A stretch of DNA of 64,000 nucleotides from Clostridium sp. (GCA_021770825.1 JAETQD010000017.1:1-64000), one strand, 5' to 3'; positions 1-9,050 are shown, counted from the stretch's first letter. The notes: generated from the sequence alone by a model not told the origin. Translations and numbers: made by a program.

Positions 1-810
1 TTTAACATCCGGCTTGTCCGTCTTTTTTGCTTCCTCTTCTTCCTCTTTCTTTGCTCCCGTGCCCTTTCCATCTTCGTCCGCTTTCGCAACATCAGGTTTG
101 ACACTGCATCTCTTTTCGATATCCTCAAAAAAGGCTCTTTCTGCCGGTGTCATTAAACTCTTGTCAATCATGTTTTCTTCTTCTCCTTTCGGTTCTTTAT
201 TCTTGGTGATGCCGTCCCCGGCGTTATTAGTTACTTCTCCCTCGCCAGGTTCAGACTTGGCAATCATATCTTCAATGCGCTCTTTGCTATATCGCATGAA
301 TCTCAACGCCTCCTCCGATACCGGTTCAGCAGATTTTTTGATTACGTTGGCTGTGTTTCCAGATACCCACTGAGCGATGGCCTGTGTCATGGTCCCGCTA
401 AACTGATCCAAACTGTTCTGCATCAATTCTTGCTTATTCTCCACTTCTTCATCAAATATGATGGAGCAAAGAGAAGATTGCAGAGCATAGCACAAATCCC
501 ATATTTCATCACCAATCTGCCTCATCTTACGTTCAGCAAGTTTTTCACCAAAAGTTTCTGCTCCGCCTTTTGCAATTTCTTCTACGGCAGCATCTATCTC
601 TTCGGACTTCATGCCAACTGCTTTTCCGATGGCAGTAAAAAAGCGCTTTAATACGCCTTCATGTTTCGGTTCTTCATGAGACTGCCCTTCCTGTTCTGCC
701 CCAGGTTTGCCATCCTTGTTCTTATACAGCATGACACTTGCTTTGGGGTTTGCTCCGGCATCCACAAAATCCACCTTCGTAACCTTTAAATCTTTTAGTT
801 TTGTAGCCAC
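1..810 (-). CDS. Phage structural protein, cut by window edge
   Basis: An open frame runs from a GTG start at 810, with GGAGGAAG about 8 bases upstream, to the window edge with no stop, giving 270 visible residues. The N-terminus (ATKLKDLKVTKVDFVDAGAN) resembles the opening of XkdF-type phage proteins. The rest is acidic and charged and ends in a run of Glu and Lys (EEEEEAKKTDK). It follows the XkdF-like gene in the late operon, where scaffold or protease genes commonly lie. The specific function is unknown; a prohead scaffold or protease role is inference from position. Confidence 0.7.
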   Translation of the reverse strand, partial: MATKLKDLKVTKVDFVDAGANPKASVMLYKNKDGKPGAEQEGQSHEEPKHEGVLKRFFTAIGKAVGMKSEEIDAAVEEIAKGGAETFGEKLAERKMRQIGDEIWDLCYALQSSLCSIIFDEEVENKQELMQNSLDQFSGTMTQAIAQWVSGNTANVIKKSAEPVSEEALRFMRYSKERIEDMIAKSEPGEGEVTNNAGDGITKNKEPKGEEENMIDKSLMTPAERAFFEDIEKRCSVKPDVAKADEDGKGTGAKKEEEEEAKKTDKPDVK

Positions 811-881
811 TTTTCCGCTTCCTCCTTTCTTTGAATTTATAATGCAAAAAGACACCCTTTTGGATGTCTCATTGATTATCC

Positions 882-1397
882 CTATTCTTCATTTACTTCT
901 TCTCTAACCGCTTCTCCCTCAATAGAAAACATAGTGTATTCACCAGACTTGACCTTCTCCCAAACGTCAGAATACGTAACTCGAAATCCAATCCACCATC
1001 CTTCCGGCAAAGTCCCTTCAGGGATTCCCATAACAGCCATCTTTTCTTTCGTGAACATAACACTTTCCACTAAAACAGCGCATCCGCCTCTTTCGTGCAT
1101 TTCCCCACCTTCCCGGTAAAACTCGACGAAATTGTACGCTGCCTGTTCTAGCACTTCCGGGTCCACAATATCTTCCTGCAAATCTGTTATCTGCTCTCCC
1201 TCTGCCGTGATTGCCACATTCGCCCACCCAAATGCAAGCATTTCATCATCATCGGACTTATGTATTTTGAAACTTCCTTTCAGTATGGCGTTTTTTTCCT
1301 CTGGTTTGCATCTGGATTCTTTTGATATGTTTTCTGTTGTTTTTATTACAGTCTCGGCCATATCGCTAAATGCAAGCATTTTAACCACTCCCTTCAT
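882..1397 (-). CDS. XkdF-like phage protein
   Basis: A 171-residue protein. Its centre (FGWANVAITAEGEQITDLQEDIVDPEVLEQAAYNFV, about residues 56-92) and the later stretch MGIPEGTLPEGWWIGFRV match the layout of XkdF family proteins, described as putative phage serine proteases of the head module. A conserved His lies in the GEMHERGG segment. The start overlaps the stop of the head morphogenesis gene by four bases (ATGA), indicating translational coupling. A role in capsid maturation is inferred from family and position. Confidence 0.75.
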   Translation of the reverse strand: MKGVVKMLAFSDMAETVIKTTENISKESRCKPEEKNAILKGSFKIHKSDDDEMLAFGWANVAITAEGEQITDLQEDIVDPEVLEQAAYNFVEFYREGGEMHERGGCAVLVESVMFTKEKMAVMGIPEGTLPEGWWIGFRVTYSDVWEKVKSGEYTMFSIEGEAVREEVNEE

Positions 1398-2353
1398 TCT
1401 TTAAATACTGGTGGGGATATCTCTATGTATTGAACAGCACACGCACATCTCGGATGGGCTGGCGGCGTTCTCTTCTGGCCCGCAAAGAGGACTTTCCCTT
1501 TAAAATCAAATTCATCATCCATCGGTATCTGAACTCCATCTAAAGCATTACATATGTCGCATACATTTTCATCGCCTGATGTGCTCCAACGCTTTTCCAT
1601 GACACCCAACAAATTCTGAGATTGAGCTTGCCGGATTCCTTCGTCAGCCCCTTTATTGTAGGCAAAGGCCATCTCCGTCTGAGCAATATCAAAAGCTCTT
1701 TGCCTGTGTTGTTTCTCTGCATATTTCATGGCAGCTTCCCTGGCTTTCTTTCGGATACTTTCTTGCTTCATCTTTGGATGCTGCTCCGCCAGTTTTTCTT
1801 TCACGCTGTTATAATATCTTAAATTTGCTTTTGCCTGAGATTCTGTCAAGCCAATGCACGGACGTATGATTCTTGATAACTCATCCACGGTGTACGTCCC
1901 GCTCACATGCTGAGTAAGCATTGCTTTGATGGCTTTCTTTTGTTCCGTGGTAACAGAGGTTACAAATTCTGCCCCTCTCTCACCAATCCAAGACAGCACA
2001 GATGGCGTATTCAAGTCAAACGAAAAATTGGCTGCAAACGCATCCATAATCGGCTGCCCCAAAGAACCTGCCGATATAGCGTTATTCCATACCGGATACA
2101 TCTTTTCTGCAACCAATATGGAATAATCCTGTGTCCACAACCGGATTGTTTCTTCTGATATTGCTCCATCAAGTATTGCCTGGCGAATTTCTTTATACGT
2201 GAACGCATCCTCCTGATCTTTCCAGAAACTTACAAGGAACTCAACTGGCTCTGCTGTATTTTCATCCAGGTAACCATTCAGTCTTTCCAATATCTCAATA
2301 CTGGCCTGCGTTCTTAGCCTTTTCTTTCCTTTGCGCTGTTTGAAGAGGAACAT
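1394..2353 (-). CDS. Phage head morphogenesis protein (Mu F / SPP1 gp7 type)
   Basis: A 319-residue minor head protein. The C-terminal third has the family signature: FDIAQTEMAFAYNKGADEG, a CDICNALDG cysteine pair, and a terminal PPAHPRCACAV motif. It directly follows the DUF935-type portal gene with a two-base gap and precedes the XkdF-like gene. Proteins of this family sit on the portal or capsid interior and help assemble the head or protect ejected DNA. The portal and this gene together indicate a Mu-like capsid module in an otherwise siphophage-like genome. Confidence 0.88.
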   Translation of the reverse strand: MFLFKQRKGKKRLRTQASIEILERLNGYLDENTAEPVEFLVSFWKDQEDAFTYKEIRQAILDGAISEETIRLWTQDYSILVAEKMYPVWNNAISAGSLGQPIMDAFAANFSFDLNTPSVLSWIGERGAEFVTSVTTEQKKAIKAMLTQHVSGTYTVDELSRIIRPCIGLTESQAKANLRYYNSVKEKLAEQHPKMKQESIRKKAREAAMKYAEKQHRQRAFDIAQTEMAFAYNKGADEGIRQAQSQNLLGVMEKRWSTSGDENVCDICNALDGVQIPMDDEFDFKGKVLFAGQKRTPPAHPRCACAVQYIEISPPVFKE

Positions 2354-2355
2354 AT

Positions 2356-3756
2356 TTATCCACTCCTCCCCAACCTCTTTTTCGCCGCCTGAACTTTATC
2401 ATCCGGCATTTCTTCCGGCTCTTCTTCATCACCTTTCCCTGGCGTTACTTCCGGTTCCGGCGGTTCATTCTGATTTTGCTGCTTCTGTCGTGCATCATCA
2501 GCAACACGGGTATCACTGGTTCTTTCTGGCAAACCGGCAGCATCTCTCACATAATCTTCTAACCCATCATCAGGAACCAGGATTCCAACGCCTGTCATAT
2601 CTTTGATGTACGATGCCAATTTCTGGATATCTACGTTTTCAATGTCTCCATGACTCAGTTTAGGGTAATCCGTAATACCATCAAAATGACTTCCGTTAAT
2701 ATCTATCAACGGTGGTATGCCTTGGCTGTTAAAAGTCTCGCATATGATATCCAGATAAGCTCCGATTGCCATAGCAAATAACTCTGTCTTATCAGAACTA
2801 AGAGCAAAACTGCCGACTTGCTGATGTCCGAGAAAAATAAAATCTGCCAACACCGTCATCGCCATACCTGTGTCATATCTCTGAATGATTGCGTTAGTGT
2901 CGAACTGCTTGTTTCCACCGGAACTCAATAATTCAAATGTGAATCCTGCCGGTTTAACAATCCCGGCCAATTCATCCACCCTTACCTTGCGTGCCATTGC
3001 TTCCATCCCAGTTCTCAATTTCACCATATCTGGGTCATTATCATCCCAAATAGGCGTATCCTCTGGTGCTGTGAATACTGGCAAACCAGCCAAGTCCCGC
3101 TCAATGCCAATACCTTCATACTCCTGAATCCTTCGTTTAAAATACCAGGACCGATACGCATTTCTGAGAATACTCCTTCCTTCGGGATTCCCCTTCCTGC
3201 TTTTGGTTCTGAACAGCATTGCTTTTTCAATCGGAATGGTTATCAAACCGTAATCCGGCGGCGGCAACTGAGTCATTGCAATCAAATTATCTTCATCGTC
3301 ATACTCCCACTGATAAAGAGTTTCCTGCGCTCTAATCGGGAGCTTCCTCCATCCAATCAGCCCGTCATTGTATTTGCTACGTGTCTTCGGATCGCTTGTC
3401 TTTCCCATTCTGCGTTTATATACAATCTCATGGAAGCTCCATCCATACGTCAGAAATGACAGAATCTCTGAAATAGTGTCTGTCCACGTATCTTGCATAT
3501 CGTGCATACACTGTTCAACAAACTCGGCAGCCTCTTTATCTTTCGGCGTATCTCCACCGGGTTCAACTGTCCACGATGCCTGTCTGATAAGCATTTCAAC
3601 AGAAAAAAGGATGGCGCCGATTGTATCATCATTTTCCGCCATCTCTCTGTATGTTTCTATTCCCTTTTTCCCTCTGAGTTCCCGTAAAAACTCTTCATAA
3701 AAAGTTCCCCCATATCGTTTCTGACCTATCCGGCCAATTTCTTCTGTTCGTGCCAT
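2356..3756 (-). CDS. Phage portal protein, DUF935 family
   Basis: A 466-residue portal that forms the dodecameric DNA channel at one capsid vertex. The DUF935 (Mu gp29-like) pattern is visible in ENDDTIGAILFSVEMLIRQASWTVEPG (about residues 40-66), the GWSFHEIVYKRR segment and RSILRNAYRSWYFKR. The C-terminal 60 residues are acidic and proline rich, probably a disordered tail. It lies six bases after the large terminase, the usual packaging order. Confidence 0.9.
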   Translation of the reverse strand: MARTEEIGRIGQKRYGGTFYEEFLRELRGKKGIETYREMAENDDTIGAILFSVEMLIRQASWTVEPGGDTPKDKEAAEFVEQCMHDMQDTWTDTISEILSFLTYGWSFHEIVYKRRMGKTSDPKTRSKYNDGLIGWRKLPIRAQETLYQWEYDDEDNLIAMTQLPPPDYGLITIPIEKAMLFRTKSRKGNPEGRSILRNAYRSWYFKRRIQEYEGIGIERDLAGLPVFTAPEDTPIWDDNDPDMVKLRTGMEAMARKVRVDELAGIVKPAGFTFELLSSGGNKQFDTNAIIQRYDTGMAMTVLADFIFLGHQQVGSFALSSDKTELFAMAIGAYLDIICETFNSQGIPPLIDINGSHFDGITDYPKLSHGDIENVDIQKLASYIKDMTGVGILVPDDGLEDYVRDAAGLPERTSDTRVADDARQKQQNQNEPPEPEVTPGKGDEEEPEEMPDDKVQAAKKRLGRSG

Positions 3757-3762
3757 TGTTTA

Positions 3763-5169
3763 TCACCTCCTCCAATAGCTTTCTTTATCGAGGATACCAG
3801 GCGGCGGCGATGCCGCACTTTTGGTTTCTATCTCTGCAAACGCTGAACTGCTTGCATCTACCATATCTTTAAATTTACTTTCTGGAAACGATTCAAGCTG
3901 AGTCAAATAACTCTCATTCCAATCTCCGATTACTATATCTACATTTCCAGCCTGCCATTGTGCTGCAAATGGCTCTGCTCTGGATTCCTTACTTCCTGAC
4001 TCTGGTATTGCTTTAACAATGAAACCGGCGAGCAATTTGATATAACTTTGTGCCTGGTCTTTCCCGGCCTGCCCTGGGTCCTGCGGTAGCCTTTCAACTA
4101 CTCTCTTATACTTCTGCTTATCAATGGTGCAGGTGTTCTTAATATGCTTACGGACATCACCCGCAGATAACCGTACATTCGTAACATTCGCCACAACATA
4201 CCTTCCATTTCTTCTTTTCCCGATGAGTACGCCTGCCGTGTATGCCGGATCACCGTCTTCATCTTCGCTGGTTGCTGCGAGGTCCCATCCTCTAGCCCAT
4301 AAAGCCACATCATCCGGTACGCTTTCCAAGAGCTTTCCAATCTGGCTTCTCTTGAAATATAATCCCGCTGCTGGCTTGATTTTCCAGTTTCCGTATAGTA
4401 GCCGTTCTCTCTCTACAATCGGTAAGGCTTTCAGGTTGGCGAGATATCCAGGGTCCTTCTTCATCAGAATTTGATTATCCTGAAGGGTGCTGGCAATAAA
4501 GGTAACGCTCTTGACATCCTCCTTATCTACACCCCTATCCATCAACTCCTGTTTTGTATCCGCCCATATCAATTCATCATTGATACGAACCATGTAGCGT
4601 ATCTTTCCGCTTCTTTCCGGTATTGGATATCCTGTTCCCTGATCTATCCACCAGGCTATAAACTCCGCTACCCAACTATCAGCATCCGGATTGCATGTAG
4701 CACGTATGTATGGCCTTACATTCGCATCAGACCTGTTTCTGGACAGCATATAGAAGAACTGATAACGGCTAAAATGTGTCAACTCGTCAAAGCCAATAAG
4801 TGCAATCTGAGAACCTTGCCAACTTTCACAATCATCGTCACTTCCAAGATGTGCAAAATTCACTTTCGCTCCGCTCGGAAATTCCCAGTGCAATTTGGGC
4901 GTTTTTCTCGGCAACGCTCCCCGTATGAATCGGTAAAGACTTTTGCTCGAATCCCACAAGCCGCCTTGAGCTGTAACCTGAGTATAATTTCGTCTGAAAA
5001 TCACCGCACCGAAGTCCGGGTCCGACTTGTGACGCATCGCTTCCATCAACAACCCATATGTCTTTCCTCCTCCGGCAGCTCCTCCGTATATACAAACATC
5101 AGCCGGTGTAGACAAGAACATTTCCTGTGGCCCCGGCTGCGGCTTAATAACAATCTTTGCTTTACTCAT
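3763..5169 (-). CDS. Phage terminase, large subunit
   Basis: A 468-residue packaging motor. The Walker A motif GGAAGGGKT is at residues 29-37 and the Walker B segment IALIGFDEL ends in the catalytic acidic pair. The nuclease half shows GWDLAATS, DPGQAG and a late DMVDA, matching the RNase H-like acidic triad. The start overlaps the small terminase stop by eight bases. The protein translocates DNA into the prohead through the portal and cuts concatemers; headful versus cos packaging cannot be decided here. Confidence 0.95.
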   Translation of the reverse strand: MSKAKIVIKPQPGPQEMFLSTPADVCIYGGAAGGGKTYGLLMEAMRHKSDPDFGAVIFRRNYTQVTAQGGLWDSSKSLYRFIRGALPRKTPKLHWEFPSGAKVNFAHLGSDDDCESWQGSQIALIGFDELTHFSRYQFFYMLSRNRSDANVRPYIRATCNPDADSWVAEFIAWWIDQGTGYPIPERSGKIRYMVRINDELIWADTKQELMDRGVDKEDVKSVTFIASTLQDNQILMKKDPGYLANLKALPIVERERLLYGNWKIKPAAGLYFKRSQIGKLLESVPDDVALWARGWDLAATSEDEDGDPAYTAGVLIGKRRNGRYVVANVTNVRLSAGDVRKHIKNTCTIDKQKYKRVVERLPQDPGQAGKDQAQSYIKLLAGFIVKAIPESGSKESRAEPFAAQWQAGNVDIVIGDWNESYLTQLESFPESKFKDMVDASSSAFAEIETKSAASPPPGILDKESYWRR

Positions 5170-5638
5170 TCACGCCACCATCCCTTCCATTGTCCGGAAG
5201 ATAGAAAACAACATCATCGTCAGCATCGACTGTCTCTTGCTTTATGAAGTTTTCCGGATTACGTTTATACTGGCTCGACTTACGATTATTCAACCAATAC
5301 ATCTGAGCCAGTACATCAGGCGGACATTCCTTTTCCACTGTCCTCACCTTTAATGGCTTTCGGTTTCCATCTGCATCAACCTCTATCACGCTCTCCTTCT
5401 CTGTATATCTGTACCCAACCGCTCGTTCATACAGCTTTCTTTCCACTTTGGCATCTGCCTGGTCTTTTCCAGCCGTCAATGCCTGCATGAAACTCTCATG
5501 GTCCTTCTTCCATCTGTTCAATGTCCTAACCGATATACCGAAGGCATCTGCTATTTCAACATCGGTAGCACCTTTTATAGCCAAGGACCAAGCCCAGTCA
5601 TCGTGGTATGCCTGGTTATATTTCAACGGTGCTGCCAT
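5162..5638 (-). CDS. Phage terminase, small subunit
   Basis: A 158-residue protein with an N-terminal helix-turn-helix (residues about 10-45: AWSLAIKGATDVEIADAFGI then VRTLNRWKKDHESF) typical of small terminases that recognise packaging-site DNA. The C-terminal region carries an acidic DADDDVVFYLPDN tail. It overlaps the large subunit gene by eight bases, and the ParB-like gene ends nine bases before its start. Assignment rests on the HTH plus position. Confidence 0.87.
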   Translation of the reverse strand: MAAPLKYNQAYHDDWAWSLAIKGATDVEIADAFGISVRTLNRWKKDHESFMQALTAGKDQADAKVERKLYERAVGYRYTEKESVIEVDADGNRKPLKVRTVEKECPPDVLAQMYWLNNRKSSQYKRNPENFIKQETVDADDDVVFYLPDNGRDGGVNE

Positions 5639-5647
5639 GCCTTACAC

Positions 5648-6568
5648 CTACTTTCCGGCCAGATAGTCAGCCGCTAAGTATTCAATGGCCTGCCACTTAT
5701 TCTTAGGTCCAACCACGCCTTCGTCAATCATCTTCTTTACGGCCTCCTGGATTACCTCTGCCGCCTCCGAAGGGACAGCGCTGCTTCCAAAGATACTTGT
5801 CAACTGAACCCATTCGCTGTCTCCTGTATAGCCTATATTCTCAAACATTTGCTCTGTGGTTTTAATCATGGCATGAATGGCCGCCCCGGTATTCTTCACG
5901 TTTGCAAACTGCTGATACTTTGTCAAGGTTTCCATCAATGGCTTATGCTGCTCAATAGACGCAACCCCCAGGAAATCGGGTTTTGTATTTTCCAGTGCAT
6001 CTATGAGTTTCTGCAAATCTGCTACCTGATGTGGCAGAAATGTGAATGTCAGATTCTTCCAATCAAACTCAACAGTAGGTGATAGATACTTCTCCAGCTC
6101 TGCTTCCGGCTCTGCCAGGATGTCCTTGCCCGCATAGCTTTCAATCATGTCATCCACATCTTCCAGCATCTTTGCCAGTTCCTTCAATGTGGACTGGTCA
6201 TCGAATCCAGAAATTGCATTGTGAGCTATCTGTTTTGCTACGATTTTTGACCGGTTCAGACCACTTATATCCAGGATAACAAAGAACTCTTTCATTCCCG
6301 CATCCTTCCCTGATCTGATTCTGTGATGTCCGGAGATAATCTCTATTCTTCTACCTTCCTCTGTCAATGCACAAAAAGGCAACGATTCCAACTGCCCCCG
6401 TTTCTTGATATTGTCGGTAAGTTGGCGTTGCATTTCGTTCTTCATGATTCGGGCATTGATATCCTGCTCTCTGATACATTCAGCCGGAACCTTTGCAATG
6501 ATAAGCCCGGAACCCATATCTGCTATTTGTTCATAGCGGATTTTGCTTTCGCTCTTTCCTTCTGCCAC
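5648..6568 (-). CDS. ParB-like nuclease domain protein
   Basis: The N-terminal ParB/Spo0J-type domain is recognisable in VPAECIREQDINARIM, LTDNIKKRGQLESLPFC and the nucleotide-binding ISGHHRIRSGKDAGM motif. The C-terminal 180 residues are unassigned. I chose the GTG start at 6568 because AAGGAGGG lies 7 bases upstream; an ATG at 6589 is in frame but inside the previous gene and lacks a site. Phage ParB-like proteins next to terminases and modification enzymes are common, and several are nucleases or CTP-binding clamps. Here it is probably cotranscribed with the methyltransferase/acetyltransferase-like gene before it. Confidence 0.8.
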   Translation of the reverse strand: MAEGKSESKIRYEQIADMGSGLIIAKVPAECIREQDINARIMKNEMQRQLTDNIKKRGQLESLPFCALTEEGRRIEIISGHHRIRSGKDAGMKEFFVILDISGLNRSKIVAKQIAHNAISGFDDQSTLKELAKMLEDVDDMIESYAGKDILAEPEAELEKYLSPTVEFDWKNLTFTFLPHQVADLQKLIDALENTKPDFLGVASIEQHKPLMETLTKYQQFANVKNTGAAIHAMIKTTEQMFENIGYTGDSEWVQLTSIFGSSAVPSEAAEVIQEAVKKMIDEGVVGPKNKWQAIEYLAADYLAGK

Positions 6569-7962
6569 TTTTCTTCCCTCCTTAACCATTCTGAAAGCGT
6601 CTGCTTTTCTGTTCGGTCCTTCAATTCTGATTCATAAGTCAGCCGATATCCCATCTTCTGATCTGGAATACGTTTTGTCAATTTCATGACTCCCCGCATT
6701 TCTTTAGCTTCAGGATACTTCGTCATCTGGACCGTTTTTAAATGCCCGACCTTTTCTTTTTCCAGGTCATTGCATATTTTGTAGACAAACTCTTTGTTCT
6801 GAGCCAGCATGGTAAGCAAGCGGCCTAATCGGTATTTCTTGTGAGGAACCGTCATTCCATACATCAAGAAAAGAGCATCCGATACCTGCGTACCAAATGC
6901 CCCCATTGTAAGTGCCGACTTATCTACTCCAAACACACCTGCTATCTTCCCATCTATCAAGACCGCTATGTTGATGGGAGCAGAAGAACCCACAAAATTA
7001 TGAGTCCATAATTGCCGGTAATACTGCGCCTCCGCTCTCTCAATCTGACATAACTGCACCTTTGTTCTTTCAGTAATCTCATAGTCCCTCGGTAACATAC
7101 TACATTCCAAGCAGCTCAACTTACTTTCGCTCGGTCTGGCAATCTTCTTTCCTTCTGCCAATGCTGTTGCTTCGTCTGGTCTATTTGCTGTCAAATATAC
7201 GTTCACTCCGTTCCGGACACCGTATCTGGCAAATATCGGTTCTCCGGCTGTCTTTCCTGGTTCATTCTCTTCATAACAGAGAACCAGGCATTTTGCATCT
7301 TTGCACATATCCATGAACTCCTGAAGCCCCGTCTTCGGATCGAAAATTCCATACTCCGGCTCTTTCCAGGTCATCATGCCGCCAGTATCATAATACTTTT
7401 CAAATCCCGCTGCATAAGTTGGGGGATTGGCAATTACAACACAGTGTTCGTCTCCAAGAACCTCGTCCATATGCTTCCACATATCCAGCGCTCTATAATT
7501 CATGCCGTTGAGCAGCTTATTTGCTCTCTCTAACTGCTCCCTGATATTCTGAATGTGTTGCTCTCTCCGGCTTGCCAGGTCAAGCATAAAGTTGTAAAAA
7601 TATTCTTTTCCTGCGTTCTTTACAGTGCTGAGATATTTCCAAGCATACAATGCTGTGGCCGGGTCCCTCATTTCTTCATCAGAGAAACCTTTGGCATGAA
7701 TCTCTAATTCTTCCAATGACTTGCCTGTGATTGCATATCCCATGATAGACGTAAACATAGATACATCGGATGCTTCCACCTGGACAGGCTTAAATCCGGA
7801 CTGTACTGCCAGGTGCGACATAGCAAATGCGCCAGCACACGGTTCCACAAATTTCGTATATCCGTTCTTTCTGGCATTTTCCAGCAGCACCTTCAGGAAT
7901 TTTTGTTCTGACGGAACCAGCGTCCCAAGAAAAAACGCTCCTGGATTCTGAAACATCGCCAT
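6523..7962 (-). CDS. Putative phage DNA-modification protein (methyltransferase-like plus acetyltransferase-like domain)
   Basis: A 479-residue protein with two apparent parts. The N-terminal half has a Rossmann methyltransferase look: FVEPCAGAFAMSHLA (about residues 38-52, motif I region) and CVVIANPPTY (about 173-182), close to the NPPY motif of N6-adenine enzymes. The C-terminal part (about 330-450: INIAVLIDGKIAGVFGVD, then LMYGMTVPHKKYRLGRLL) resembles GNAT-like domains related to phage Mu Mom, which modifies adenine. The aromatic residue of NPPY is shifted to Tyr after Thr, so methylation is not certain. It is the first gene of the late transcript and pairs with the ParB-like gene. A role in shielding phage DNA from host restriction is inference. 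Confidence 0.6.
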   Translation of the reverse strand: MAMFQNPGAFFLGTLVPSEQKFLKVLLENARKNGYTKFVEPCAGAFAMSHLAVQSGFKPVQVEASDVSMFTSIMGYAITGKSLEELEIHAKGFSDEEMRDPATALYAWKYLSTVKNAGKEYFYNFMLDLASRREQHIQNIREQLERANKLLNGMNYRALDMWKHMDEVLGDEHCVVIANPPTYAAGFEKYYDTGGMMTWKEPEYGIFDPKTGLQEFMDMCKDAKCLVLCYEENEPGKTAGEPIFARYGVRNGVNVYLTANRPDEATALAEGKKIARPSESKLSCLECSMLPRDYEITERTKVQLCQIERAEAQYYRQLWTHNFVGSSAPINIAVLIDGKIAGVFGVDKSALTMGAFGTQVSDALFLMYGMTVPHKKYRLGRLLTMLAQNKEFVYKICNDLEKEKVGHLKTVQMTKYPEAKEMRGVMKLTKRIPDQKMGYRLTYESELKDRTEKQTLSEWLRREEKWQKERAKAKSAMNK

Positions 7963-8073
7963 ACTCTCACCTTCCTTCTTTGCTTTATATTTTATTGCCT
8001 GGACCGGTAAAGCCTCTGAAATTGGCTAGAAAACTTCCCAGGCATGAATAAATCTATACTGTAAATCAGAAGA

Positions 8074-8101
8074 TTTATACTCATGTAAGTTTTTTGTGCA
8101 A
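8074..8101 (-). promoter_or_regulatory. Candidate late promoter
   Basis: On the minus strand TTGCAC (8096-8101) and TATAAA (8074-8079) are separated by 16 bases, about 110 bases upstream of the modification gene that begins the late block. An 8-bp inverted repeat GTAAGTTT/AAACTTAC (about 8085-8107) overlaps the -35 region and could be an operator for a late activator. Confidence 0.45.
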
Positions 8102-8175
8102 ACTTACCAATCAGCAATTTTATTTCCCCCGTGATTGGAGAGATACGCACTGTCAAGTTGCACAATCTTGTGCGA

Positions 8176-8206
8176 AATAAAAGCCCCACCCATTTCTGAG
8201 TGAGGC
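8176..8206 (-). terminator. Intrinsic terminator after phage tRNA
   Basis: On the minus strand a 9-bp stem (arms at 8198-8206 and 8183-8191, two G-U pairs) with a 6-base loop is followed by TTTTATTT. It lies 12 bases past the tRNA 3' end and separates the tRNA transcript from the late genes. Confidence 0.7.
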
Positions 8207-8217
8207 ATTGCTTTTGG

Positions 8218-8290
8218 TCCGCCGAGCAGGAATCAAACGCTGCGTCCTCCCGGTAAAGAGCCGGGTGCTTTAACACTAAGCTATCAGCGG
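8218..8290 (-). tRNA. tRNA-Lys-like gene (anticodon CTT), phage-encoded, possibly degenerate
   Basis: The minus strand folds as a cloverleaf. The acceptor CCGCTGA/TCGGCGG has one G-U pair, the D stem is GCTT/AAGC, and the anticodon stem CCCGG/CCGGG holds loop CTCTTTA, followed by a T-arm-like GCAG...CTGC. The discriminator is A and CC follows it. The anticodon reads CTT (Lys). Odd points are T at position 37 where a purine is expected, an extra base in the T stem, and TTTGATT in place of TTCGATT. It may be a functional divergent phage tRNA or a decaying one. Confidence 0.65.
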
Positions 8291-8800
8291 TTAAGTTGTG
8301 TAGTGAGGATACATCTGCCGGTACAAATCGCTCATAAAGGATAACTGTTCGTATCCAGATTCTTTTTCCTTCTGCTTCTGTTCCTCTTTCTTTCTTTGCT
8401 TTTCTCTTGGGTCCGGTGACGGGTCCGGCAATTCTTCTATCTTCTGCCCCGTCTTCTCATACCACCACTCTGCAAAGACCAATCTATGACACCATTCACC
8501 GGGTTTTCGGACATCTTCGTAGCAGCAAAGCACCACATCCTTCCCGTCATCCAAATAAGATTGAATGATTGTCCCGATGACTGGGTATCCACTTTTCTCT
8601 AAATGTCTGAAGTACGGCTCTGTAAACCTTTGTCTGTCATTCTCATTCCAAAGATATCCAGGCGGTGCTATCTGCGTGATATTTCCCGCTATCCTATACT
8701 TCACCGGAAACCTCGGCATACTTCGCACAACTCCAACTACTGTATATTTCCCGGTTTCCAATTCCTTGTTACTAAATCTGCTTGTGTACAACTTCGCCAT
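8291..8800 (-). CDS. DUF488 family protein
   Basis: A 169-residue protein. The stretch VVLCCYEDVRKPGEWCHR followed by LVFAEWWYEKTG is the core of DUF488, whose Cys and His residues are conserved. The C-terminal 45 residues are a Lys/Glu-rich tail. It ends one base before the phage tRNA and overlaps the preceding small gene by 29 bases. The biochemical role of the family is not established; DUF488 genes are frequent phage passengers. Confidence 0.75.
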   Translation of the reverse strand: MAKLYTSRFSNKELETGKYTVVGVVRSMPRFPVKYRIAGNITQIAPPGYLWNENDRQRFTEPYFRHLEKSGYPVIGTIIQSYLDDGKDVVLCCYEDVRKPGEWCHRLVFAEWWYEKTGQKIEELPDPSPDPREKQRKKEEQKQKEKESGYEQLSFMSDLYRQMYPHYTT

Positions 8801-9050
8801 ATTTGCTATTCTCCTTTCCGTAGATGCTGACTATCGTTTCGATGCCCTCTTTTATTCTGGCCTCTATGTCTTCACCCAGGGATAAGTAGAACCGCTCATG
8901 AACCATACACTCATACGCTTTCTTCATCCGCAATGACTGCTCTGGCGTTATACCAAGCCGGAAGTCCTTCGCAATCCGCAACGCTCTTTTGTACTGCTTC
9001 TGTGCTACCAGGCTTCTTACCGTGTCACTCTTACGAATCATTTCATCCAC
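8772..9050 (-). CDS. Phage hypothetical protein, 92 aa
   Basis: A small basic, mostly helical protein (SLVAQKQYKRALRIAKDFRLG) with no motif I recognise. It is the first gene after the triple-operator region at 9062-9185, so it heads a transcript that should be controlled by the phage repressor. Confidence 0.6.
   Translation of the reverse strand: MDEMIRKSDTVRSLVAQKQYKRALRIAKDFRLGITPEQSLRMKKAYECMVHERFYLSLGEDIEARIKEGIETIVSIYGKENSKYGEVVHKQI

Noticed and set aside
4471-5247. 258-codon plus-strand open frame
   Set aside because: Opposite the terminase genes, with no domain features; a shadow frame.
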